A stretch of DNA of 9,254 bases. It comes from Alphaproteobacteria bacterium. Its GTDB lineage: Bacteria > Pseudomonadota > Alphaproteobacteria > UBA2136 > UBA6156. Below, piece after piece: positions 1 to 5,002 of the stretch (its first letter is position 1; each line of letters starts with the position of its first letter). Both the position numbers and the translations under genes were made by a program. The DNA lies in NCBI GenBank assembly GCA_027489415.1, contig JAIXZU010000011.1:1-9254 (forward strand), written 5' to 3'. The notes under the pieces are model-generated. The model searched no databases and was not told the DNA's origin. It saw only the letters and a list, made by a program, of their open reading frames with translations.

Positions 1-35
1 CCGCACAAGGGTCTCAATATATGTCACCGCAGAAA

Positions 36-359
36 TTACCGCTGCGGGTTGGTGATAGACGTCGTAACGCCACCCAAAACCCAATGCCCAGGACTCTCTT
101 CGCGGGTTTCCGTTTTGGAAATACAGAATTGGCCGTCCTGCTCCTTTCCTTCGAAAGTCGCAACAAAGTCATAGCAAGTGCCATGAATGCCCCGCCAACT
201 TCCATCAGAAATGGAGAGAATACTGTCGTAATACGCCAGTATGTACCTCTCCTGTTCAGTTGTAGCCGTCTCAGGGGTTATCGACGGAACGCTGAAAGCG
301 TCATGAGCGATGAACCCAAGCGCGACAACTGCAAAAACAGCAGCAAAAATCCGGATCAT
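36..359 (-). CDS. Small exported or membrane-anchored protein, unknown function
   Basis: The product has 107 residues and I do not recognise its family. Residues 1-22 form a hydrophobic segment after Met-Ile-Arg, reading as a signal peptide or a single N-terminal anchor. The rest is hydrophilic and should lie in the periplasm. It has two cysteines, C62 and C79, that could form a disulfide, and an aromatic stretch around residues 39-44 (YILAYY). The ATG at 357-359 was chosen over an ATG eight codons upstream because GGAGAAG lies just before it at a normal distance, and the hydrophobic segment then starts at residue 2. The gene is divergent from the HTH-RuBisCO gene across a 161-base spacer that contains two inverted repeats, so both could share regulation. 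The coding assignment is fairly safe; the function is unknown. Confidence 0.75.
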   Translation of the reverse strand: MIRIFAAVFAVVALGFIAHDAFSVPSITPETATTEQERYILAYYDSILSISDGSWRGIHGTCYDFVATFEGKEQDGQFCISKTETREESPGHWVLGGVTTSITNPQR

Positions 360-376
360 GATTCTTCTCCAAAACT

Positions 377-422
377 GGCGCAAACCAAACGTTTATGTGC
401 GCCTACCGGATGATGATCCGGT
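377..422. promoter_or_regulatory. Two adjacent dyads, candidate operators in a divergent spacer
   Basis: The first dyad has arms GGCGCA (377-382) and TGCGCC (398-403), with the palindrome AAACGTTT (387-394) almost exactly at its centre. The second is ACCGGATgatgATCCGGT (405-422), with perfect 7-base arms around a 4-base spacer. They lie between the minus-strand gene starting at 359 and the HTH-RuBisCO gene starting at 521. Size and symmetry suit an XRE/Cro-type dimer, and the neighbouring gene encodes such a domain, so autoregulation is an attractive inference. The CCGGAT/ATCCGG half-site also occurs at 349-356, over codons 2-3 of the minus-strand gene. No T-tract follows, so a terminator is unlikely. 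Binding is unproven. Confidence 0.4.
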
Positions 423-450
423 TTCATAAAGTTTAAATAGTGCGTAACCC

Positions 451-479
451 TTGCTTTTCAAGCTTAACCCGCCTACATT
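451..479 (+). promoter_or_regulatory. Weak candidate promoter for the HTH-RuBisCO gene
   Basis: A possible -35 TTGCTT (451-456) and -10 TACATT (474-479) are separated by 17 bases and would start transcription near 486. Only 7 of 12 consensus bases match. A second -10-like TAATAT at 510-515 would place the start of transcription at the ATG itself (leaderless), but it has no recognisable -35. Confidence 0.25.
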
Positions 480-520
480 CCACATAAGCAACAGTCCATT
501 CCAAATAGGTAATATAGCGT

Positions 521-2170
521 ATGCAATCCGTCGGCACCCCCACCCTAGGCCAAACCCTGAAGGCATTGATAGTCGAGCACGACATCACCGCCGCCGAACT
601 CGCCCGCCGTGCGGACCTCTCCGTCGCCTCGCTCTCACGCATCTTGAACGACCAAACCAACCCCTCCTTCGAAAGCGTCACCCGCCTCGCCCGTGCCTTA
701 GGCATTAGCATCGACAGCCTCTCCCAAGCCACGGAATCTCCCATTCAACACACCACTCCCACAACGCAACACTCCTTCCCTCTCCAGGCTATCTATGCGC
801 TGGAAAATTCGGACCACACCCTCCAAAGCGCCCAGCAACTGCTCACTCAAGCCGCCCAAGGCAGCTGGGTGAATAGCTGGACTCACTCACTCATCAGCCC
901 CAACATCACCCAGCCGGAAGTCACGAAGGTGGAGCAAGTCGGCACGCGCCGCTACCAAGCCACACTCAGCTTCCCGCATGAACTCCTGGAACGCGGCTCC
1001 CTCGTCAGCATTCTCAGCGTCGCAGGCTCAGCCCTCACCGGCACAGGCGCGAAGCTGCTGGACCTCCGCATCCCGGAACCCCTCCTCCGCACCTTCAACG
1101 GCCCCGCCTTCGGCCCACGCGGGCTCCGGGACACCTTTAATAAGCACGGCCGCCCCCTCCTCGCCTGCACCATCCGCCCCATGTACGGCCTCTCGCCCAA
1201 AATGTACGGCCGCGCAGCGTATGAAGCCCTCATCGGCGGCGTGGATATCACCGCAGACCCCACCCTCATGCACAGCATCCCCAGCAACCCGTGGCGGGAA
1301 CGCTTCCGCTTTGTGGCGGAAGCAGCCGCAGCCGCCACGCGGGAAACGAATGAATTCAAATGTCACGCCGTCAACATCACTGCGGGAACGATTGAAGATA
1401 TGCAGGAACGCGCCCTCTGGGCTCGGGACCTCGAACTCGCCATGGTGATGGTCGACAGCGCCGCCATCGGCTGGTCCGCCCTGCAAAGCATCACCGCCTT
1501 CTGCGCCAAAAACGAACTCCTCATCTGCGCCATGGGCGGCCGCGCCTTGGCGGGGGATACCCTCTCGGAGCAACTCCAAGCCAAACTCCTCCGCTTTGCA
1601 GGGGCGGACATCGTCAGCACCGGCTCCCCGCTGCGCGGCAACGTCAGCAACCGCCGCTACGTCACTGGTGTATTGAACGCCCTGCGGGACGACCACCTCC
1701 CTGCGGGAGCAGACATGGGTCACTACGTCGAACAACCCCTCGCCGGCCTCACCGCCGCCTTCCCCGCCGTCGGCGGCGGCCACAACCCATGGCACTTCGC
1801 CCGGTTAATCGACGCCACCGGCCACGACACCATCATCCAGTGCGGCGGCGCCATCATGGGCCACCCGCAAGGCTCCTTAGCTGGCGCCACAGCCTGCCGT
1901 GTGGCTGTGGAAAGCCTCATTCAGGCCCAGAACGAAGGCCAGAACCTGAGCGTGGACGGCCGCCACATCCTCCAGAAAGCCGCCCGTTACTCGCCGGAAC
2001 TGAAAACCGCACTGGATACCTTCCAGGAAGGCTCCTTCCTCTTCGGCGTCGTCCAAAGCGCCCCCAAGCCCACCGAAGGCTCGGTCATCCCGCACGGCAC
2101 CAACCCGTCCCCCACCATAACCCCCTTCCGCCGCCCAGAAACCACCCCCGAACCCACCAACGAAGACTAA
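521..2170 (+). CDS. XRE-type HTH domain fused to a catalytically dead Form I-like RuBisCO large subunit
   Basis: The product has 549 residues. Residues 8-66 form an XRE/Cro helix-turn-helix (AELARRADLSVASLSRIL, then a typical VTRLARALGISIDSL). A Ser/Thr/His/Gln linker (67-84) leads to a complete RuBisCO large-subunit fold (about 85-512) and a Pro/Thr-rich tail. Landmarks include FNGPAFGPRGLRD, NKHGRPLLACTIRP, YGRAAYEALIGGVD, NITAGT, QCGGAIMGHPQG and the ending ARYSPEL, all closest to Form IA/IB RbcL by eye. In spinach numbering the active site is gone: K175R, K177M, K201A, D203P, E204T, H294M, R295G, H298A, H327S, K334G (approximate), S379G, N123V and E60Q. W66, G381, G403 and G404 remain. 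It therefore should not fix CO2; a DNA-binding regulator is the inference. TAG at 515-517 fixes the start at this ATG. The ribosome site is weak (AGGT). It is followed after 3 bases by a membrane-protein gene and then by an RbcS homologue. Confidence 0.93.
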   Translation: MQSVGTPTLGQTLKALIVEHDITAAELARRADLSVASLSRILNDQTNPSFESVTRLARALGISIDSLSQATESPIQHTTPTTQHSFPLQAIYALENSDHTLQSAQQLLTQAAQGSWVNSWTHSLISPNITQPEVTKVEQVGTRRYQATLSFPHELLERGSLVSILSVAGSALTGTGAKLLDLRIPEPLLRTFNGPAFGPRGLRDTFNKHGRPLLACTIRPMYGLSPKMYGRAAYEALIGGVDITADPTLMHSIPSNPWRERFRFVAEAAAAATRETNEFKCHAVNITAGTIEDMQERALWARDLELAMVMVDSAAIGWSALQSITAFCAKNELLICAMGGRALAGDTLSEQLQAKLLRFAGADIVSTGSPLRGNVSNRRYVTGVLNALRDDHLPAGADMGHYVEQPLAGLTAAFPAVGGGHNPWHFARLIDATGHDTIIQCGGAIMGHPQGSLAGATACRVAVESLIQAQNEGQNLSVDGRHILQKAARYSPELKTALDTFQEGSFLFGVVQSAPKPTEGSVIPHGTNPSPTITPFRRPETTPEPTNED

Positions 2171-2173
2171 CCC

Positions 2174-2710
2174 ATGCGCTTCAAACCCATTCAGCAATGG
2201 CTCCATCGCACCTATGCCCAGCCATGGAAACTTTTCTTATTGCCGCCACTGGTAATGAGCATCAGCCTCACCATCTGCATATCTCTCCCCGTTGCAGCAG
2301 CCTATGCATTTCCCAAAATGAACTTCGACAACTTCATGGTGAATTTCAACGCAATGGTAATCATACTCACGCTGCCTGCGTTGTTTCTGGCAGCCGTCTT
2401 TCAACTGGTTGTCGGCCTCCCTGCACTGGAATACCTCCGGCGTAAAAATAAAACCGATATCCGGGATCACATGCTCTTCGGCATGTCCCTCGCCGTCATT
2501 CCCGTCATCTGGTACATGTCTAAGAAGTATAACGGGGACAATCTCACCGAAGTTCTCATCTCAGTCCTGCCCATCACATGGTTCATGGGACAGCCGGATG
2601 TCTATAAGGTTATAGTCAAAACCATGTTCCCCTTATTTGCCATCCATGGCGCAATCCAAGCAGCCGTGAACCATTACTTATCCAAATCAAGTCAACAATC
2701 TAACCTCTAA
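2174..2710 (+). CDS. Polytopic inner-membrane protein, unknown family, between RbcL-like and RbcS-like genes
   Basis: The product has 178 residues and about four or five membrane segments (roughly 20-43, 58-83, 99-115, 123-138 and 147-167). A positively charged N-terminus and a charged loop at 88-99 (YLRRKNKTDIRDH) suggest both face the cytoplasm. I do not recognise a family. The ATG is 3 bases after the stop of the HTH-RuBisCO gene, with no clear Shine-Dalgarno, so translation is probably coupled. The RbcS-like gene follows after 15 bases. Its base composition looks AT-richer than both neighbours, as expected if it was inserted between a large and small subunit pair. It resembles the 3559..4035 protein in layout: a PAL motif near the second segment, an Arg-x-Asp loop, and a C-terminal helix with GA then YL followed by a polar tail. 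The two may be distant paralogues. Confidence 0.85.
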   Translation: MRFKPIQQWLHRTYAQPWKLFLLPPLVMSISLTICISLPVAAAYAFPKMNFDNFMVNFNAMVIILTLPALFLAAVFQLVVGLPALEYLRRKNKTDIRDHMLFGMSLAVIPVIWYMSKKYNGDNLTEVLISVLPITWFMGQPDVYKVIVKTMFPLFAIHGAIQAAVNHYLSKSSQQSNL

Positions 2711-2725
2711 CGTCTGATAACCAAC

Positions 2726-3064
2726 ATGCGCTTCGAAACCTTCGCCTTCCTCCCGCCCCTCAGCCAAACTCAGGCCGAGGCCCAAATCAACCACGCCCTC
2801 CAGTCCGGCTGGGCCCCGTTCATCGAATTCGCGGAAAACCCGAACAGTGCGGATTTCTACTGGCGCCAGTGGCCCATCACCGCCGCCAAAATCAACGCGA
2901 CAACCGGCAAGCCGGAGGCCCCCACCGCAACCCATCTCACCAATCAAATCGAATCCTGCGCGCGCCGTAACCCCTACGCCTTCATCCGCTTTTCGGCCTA
3001 CAACCCCACCACCCGCCAAACAGCCCTCTCCTTCATCGCCAAAACCCCGCAGGAAGGCCAGTAA
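2726..3064 (+). CDS. RuBisCO small-subunit (RbcS) homologue
   Basis: The product has 112 residues, the usual size of bacterial RbcS. It follows the family end to end: ETFAFLPPLS at 4-13 (family YETLSYLPPL), a helix with QI.HALQSGW (20-29), PFIEFAE (31-37), FYWRQWPI (44-51, family YWTMWKLP) and the C-terminal strand NPYAFIRFSAYNPTTRQ (82-98) followed by ALSFIAKTP (100-108). In Form I RuBisCO this subunit caps L8 to give L8S8. Here its only visible partner is the HTH-fused, catalytically dead large subunit two genes upstream, so it may stabilise a non-enzymatic oligomer. No strong Shine-Dalgarno precedes the ATG. Its first bases, ATGCGCTTC, match those of the preceding membrane-protein gene. 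A strong terminator starts 10-16 bases after the stop. The family call is secure; the role is inferred. Confidence 0.9.
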   Translation: MRFETFAFLPPLSQTQAEAQINHALQSGWAPFIEFAENPNSADFYWRQWPITAAKINATTGKPEAPTATHLTNQIESCARRNPYAFIRFSAYNPTTRQTALSFIAKTPQEGQ

Positions 3065-3073
3065 ACCAAAGCA

Positions 3074-3111
3074 AAAAGCAGGCCGCTGGAAAATCTCCAG
3101 CGGCCTTTTTT
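3074..3111. terminator. Terminator closing the HTH-RuBisCO unit, probably bidirectional
   Basis: An 11-base perfect stem, AGGCCGCTGGA (3080-3090) and TCCAGCGGCCT (3096-3106), has a 5-base loop and is followed by TTTTTT on the plus strand. On the minus strand the stem is followed by TGCTTTTT, so it could also end transcripts of the minus-strand small gene at 3216..3386. Confidence 0.9.
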
Positions 3112-3116
3112 ACAAA

Positions 3117-3145
3117 TTGACATTCCGTATACGTTGCTCTATCGT
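3117..3145 (+). promoter_or_regulatory. Candidate promoter with perfect -35 and no plus-strand gene downstream
   Basis: A perfect TTGACA (3117-3122), a 17-base spacer and TATCGT (3140-3145, 4 of 6) begin six bases after the preceding terminator's T-run. The predicted start is near 3152. Alphaproteobacterial promoters rely strongly on TTGAC and tolerate weak -10 boxes. No plus-strand coding sequence follows before the terminator at 3431-3470. Confidence 0.45.
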
Positions 3146-3215
3146 CCCTTCTGCAATGGGCCGGGAGTACTTCCGCCCTCCCGCGCCATCAGCCTGTTCA
3201 AACCGCAACCCTAGG

Positions 3216-3386
3216 TCACGTATTCAGAACGAATGCAAGCCATATCCCGAACTGGATAAGCAACTGCACTGTCACAAACAGTACAAACTTCTCCGCGTTC
3301 GAGAGCTCCTTGATAGCCTGCACTCGGTCTGACGCTTGCCAGACTTTGAACAGAATCTCAAGAAGGGCCAAAAGGTAAGATAGCAT
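3216..3386 (-). CDS. 56-residue single-pass membrane protein, possible type I toxin-like peptide
   Basis: The product has 56 residues and I do not recognise a family. The N-terminal part (1-15, MLSYLLALLEILFKV) is an amphipathic or hydrophobic helix. A charged middle (18-33, with SDRVQAIKELSNAEK) follows, and residues 34-54 form a clear membrane segment ending in Leu-Asn-Thr. Translation is well supported: AGAGGAG lies 8 bases before the ATG. The gene lies alone on the minus strand among plus-strand genes, and the bidirectional hairpin at 3074-3111 is a suitable terminator. Size, hydrophobicity and the possible plus-strand RNA opposite it resemble type I toxin-antitoxin loci, but toxicity is an inference. 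It could equally be an ordinary small membrane protein. No good promoter is visible; GATACT at 3412-3417 is a weak -10. Confidence 0.65.
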   Translation of the reverse strand: MLSYLLALLEILFKVWQASDRVQAIKELSNAEKFVLFVTVQLLIQFGIWLAFVLNT

Positions 3387-3430
3387 AGGCTAGTCTCCTC
3401 TCTTGGAGTTTAGTATCAAGCCTCAGGCCC

Positions 3431-3470
3431 GCCCACCGTTGTTCTCTACAACAACGGTGGGCACTTTTTT
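3431..3470 (+). terminator. Strong plus-strand intrinsic terminator without an upstream plus-strand gene
   Basis: A 13-base perfect stem, GCCCACCGTTGTT (3431-3443) and AACAACGGTGGGC (3450-3462), has a 6-base loop and is followed by ACTTTTTT. The minus-strand side lacks a T-run, so it works in one direction. The nearest plus-strand gene upstream ends at 3064 and already has its own terminator at 3074-3111. Confidence 0.85.
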
Positions 3471-3558
3471 ATGCCTTCAGCGGCGTACCAGCGGCATCGG
3501 TGCCGTCCTCCGTGAAATCTCAGATGGGAACCATCCCCCTCCGCCCCGCTTTACAAGC

Positions 3559-4035
3559 ATGCTCACCCTCTCCCGCCTCAACCACACGCTCCACTTCCTC
3601 GTCGCCCACACCATCGCCTCGGTCCTCTCGCTCGGCATCTTCCTCATCCCCATGCTCGCCCCCTACCTGCCCTACGCCACAGGCATCAACTGGCAAACCG
3701 TCTTTCCCTATTTTAAACCCTTTGCCCTCGGTTTGGGGGCATCTATCTGGATACTCGCCATCATCCCCGCCCTCGTCGTCCACAAACTCATCCGCCTCGC
3801 AGGCCTGCATAATAGGCAGGACTACACCCTGATAGGCCTCGCCAATGGCCTCGCCCTCTCACTTCCGGTGCTGAAGCTCATGGGCCTCTCTGTCGTCAAT
3901 ACAACCGTAACTCCCTATGTCACCCCCGGCTGGCTCCTCGCCAACCAAGCCGTCTATGCCATGGCATGGGCTGCTTCAGGCGCGGTTTTTGGCCTCTGCT
4001 ACTATTACCTGCACTCGGAAACCTATTCTCATTAA
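3559..4035 (+). CDS. Four-TM membrane protein, unknown family
   Basis: The product has 158 residues with four likely membrane segments (about 12-33, 54-76, 91-112 and 128-150). A basic loop follows the second segment (HKLIRLAGLHNRQD, 75-88), which should be cytoplasmic. I do not recognise a family. The ATG at 3559 starts a sensible membrane protein. The longer open frame back to 3403 would run through the terminator hairpin at 3431-3470, so it was rejected. No good Shine-Dalgarno precedes the ATG, as with the 2174 and 2726 genes. The PAL motif after segment 2, the Arg-Gln-Asp loop and the C-terminal SGAVFGLCYYYLHS resemble the corresponding parts of the 2174..2710 protein (IPVI, RDH, HGAIQAAVNHYLS), so the two may be distant paralogues. 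Confidence 0.75.
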   Translation: MLTLSRLNHTLHFLVAHTIASVLSLGIFLIPMLAPYLPYATGINWQTVFPYFKPFALGLGASIWILAIIPALVVHKLIRLAGLHNRQDYTLIGLANGLALSLPVLKLMGLSVVNTTVTPYVTPGWLLANQAVYAMAWAASGAVFGLCYYYLHSETYSH

Positions 4036-4047
4036 GCCACCCTTGCC

Positions 4048-4080
4048 AAACCCGCTAAACCCACTAATATGCGGGGGTTT
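4048..4080 (+). terminator. Weak hairpin after the four-TM gene
   Basis: AAACCCGC (4048-4055) or AAACCC (4057-4062) can pair with GCGGGGGTTT (4071-4080). Only three T residues follow in a row, so termination would be inefficient, and reading through into the 4123 gene is possible. Confidence 0.3.
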
Positions 4081-4122
4081 CATCATTCAGGAACGTTTAT
4101 TGTCCACGAGGGGAGAAGTACA

Positions 4123-4338
4123 ATGCTGCGTTCTCAATTCAGTCCGGAATTAGTCATTCGCGTCTGTGTCCTCTTTATCGCCGGCTTACTTTTGGCTGGT
4201 GTCGCTGTTTGTCTGGCCCCTTGGGCCGGTTTTTTGAAAGTCATGGCAGTCTGCCTCGTCATTATCTCCGCCTACGCCAGTGTCGTCGCCACCATGCACT
4301 ATATTCTCTTCGGGGAATGGCGGGACGGCGCCCTCTAA
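4123..4338 (+). CDS. Small two-TM membrane protein, unknown function
   Basis: The product has 71 residues with two membrane helices (about 11-31 and 37-60) joined by a short APWAG turn, and an acidic/basic C-terminus (GEWRDGAL). I do not recognise a family. The ATG at 4123 was chosen because GAGGGGAG lies 7 bases before it, a near-ideal ribosome site. An upstream in-frame ATG at 4069 lies within the preceding hairpin. The next gene starts 23 bases downstream with its own ribosome site, so the two probably form an operon ended at 4577-4603. Both encode proteins of about 70 residues with two membrane helices and share a short FxxLKV/FLKV-AV stretch before the second helix, so they may be related by duplication. 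Confidence 0.75.
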   Translation: MLRSQFSPELVIRVCVLFIAGLLLAGVAVCLAPWAGFLKVMAVCLVIISAYASVVATMHYILFGEWRDGAL

Positions 4339-4361
4339 TCTCCAGCTTCAAAAGGATCGTC

Positions 4362-4568
4362 ATGCTGAAATCCATCACCGGCTTTCACCGCTACATCTGT
4401 ATGGTTGTCATGTTGTCGTTGTGGCCTGCCTACCTTCTTGGCTTCAGCACGGGTCTTCCGTTCATGGCACTGAAGGTCGCGGTCTTCACGGTTGCATCAG
4501 TCACACTATCCATGGCCCTCTATCTGGGCATCCCCATGGTCATCCTGATGCTCACCCAGAAAACCTAA
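4362..4568 (+). CDS. Small two-TM membrane protein, operon partner of the 4123 gene
   Basis: The product has 68 residues. Hydrophobic helices span about 12-31 and 36-64, separated by a short STGLP turn, with Met-rich flanks. I do not recognise a family. AAGGA lies 5 bases before the ATG at 4362, which decides this start over the longer open frame beginning at 4209 inside the previous gene. It follows the 4123..4338 gene after 23 bases, and the next element is a strong terminator 8 bases past its stop. Alternating short polar ends with two helices fit a small membrane subunit or modulator, but nothing identifies a partner. Confidence 0.75.
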   Translation: MLKSITGFHRYICMVVMLSLWPAYLLGFSTGLPFMALKVAVFTVASVTLSMALYLGIPMVILMLTQKT

Positions 4569-4576
4569 CTTACTAT

Positions 4577-4603
4577 AAAAGCCCGGCAACAGCCGGGCTT
4601 TTT
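4577..4603 (+). terminator. Intrinsic terminator after the two-TM gene pair
   Basis: AAAAGCCCGGC (4577-4587) and GCCGGGCTTTT (4592-4602) form a perfect stem with a 4-base loop and five T residues. The A-run on the left arm means it could also act on the minus strand. Its sequence is nearly the same as that of the terminator at 4964-4992. Confidence 0.9.
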
Positions 4604-4683
4604 GTTATATTGACTCACCACTTAATCCAAGGTACGAATAAAATGCATACAATCTGGAGCATTTAAGAAAAGGAGACTCTCCG

Positions 4684-4959
4684 ATGCTCATTCAGCAAGT
4701 ATTAAATAATCATGTCCTGCAAACAGCCTTTTATCACCAGAGCGACCTCGCAACAGGCCACTTCTGGGGAAGCATTGCCCAACTTGAAGCGGAAATCGCA
4801 AAAGCGAATCCCGACCCGTCGTACTTATCAGGCTGGGAGTATCTGATTACCTGCAAGGACGGTTCCGTAAAACTCGAATTCAACGGTACGGCTTTCACGC
4901 TCAAGCCCTCAATCACCCCTTCAAGCCAGGATAGCCGTCTCGGCCACATTCTCCATTGA
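4684..4959 (+). CDS. Small soluble protein, unknown function
   Basis: The product has 91 residues, with no signal peptide and no membrane segment, so it is probably cytoplasmic. I do not recognise it. The first half is helical in character (IAQLEAEIAKANPD, 31-44). The second looks like beta strands (EYLITCKDGSVKLEFNGTAFTL, 52-73), with one cysteine at 57. AAGGAG lies 8 bases before the ATG, so the start is well supported. The gene stands alone between two almost identical hairpin terminators (4577-4603 and 4964-4992) and so has its own transcript. TTGACT at 4610-4615 with TACGAA at 4633-4638, or TACAAT at 4648-4653 alone, may serve as promoter, neither convincingly. A seven-codon frame ending at 4666 precedes it but lacks support. 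Confidence 0.8.
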   Translation: MLIQQVLNNHVLQTAFYHQSDLATGHFWGSIAQLEAEIAKANPDPSYLSGWEYLITCKDGSVKLEFNGTAFTLKPSITPSSQDSRLGHILH

Positions 4960-4963
4960 TAAC

Positions 4964-4992
4964 AAAAAGCCCGGCACTCAACCGGGCTTTTT
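4964..4992. terminator. Bidirectional terminator between the 4684 gene and glmM
   Basis: AAAAAGCCCGG (4964-4974) and CCGGGCTTTTT (4982-4992) form a perfect stem with a 7-base loop. Both arms end in A/T runs, so it can stop the plus-strand gene ending at 4959 and glmM, which ends at 5003 on the minus strand. Confidence 0.9.
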
Positions 4993-5002
4993 CTAGTATC
5001 AG

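Larger units (their letters stand above)
3152..3470 (+). ncRNA. Candidate antisense or small RNA over the 56-residue protein gene
   Basis: This is inferred only from a promoter-like site ending at 3145 and a strong intrinsic terminator at 3431-3470 with no convincing plus-strand gene between them. Such a transcript of about 320 bases would be complementary to the whole minus-strand gene 3216..3386, including its ribosome-binding site. I do not recognise 6S RNA, tmRNA, SRP RNA or RNase P RNA in it. The start is uncertain, and a shorter RNA from an internal promoter is possible. Confidence 0.3.

Noticed and set aside
1028..1795. Long minus-strand open frame (255 codons) opposite the RuBisCO-like gene
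   Set aside because: It is Gly/Ala/Glu-rich low-complexity sequence typical of the antisense frame of a GC-rich gene. The plus strand here encodes an unmistakable RuBisCO fold.
521..2170. Functional CO2-fixing RuBisCO
   Set aside because: The carbamylated lysine, both acidic metal ligands and both substrate lysines are replaced, and no cbbX, cbbQ/O, prk or cbbR is visible.
3403..3558. N-terminal extension of the 3559 membrane protein to 210 residues
   Set aside because: It would translate through the terminator hairpin at 3431-3470 and adds a non-hydrophobic, Pro/Arg-rich stretch with no ribosome site.
4643..4666. Seven-codon leader peptide (MHTIWSI) before the 4684 gene
   Set aside because: It has no ribosome site and no attenuator hairpin between it and the gene; the length is expected by chance.
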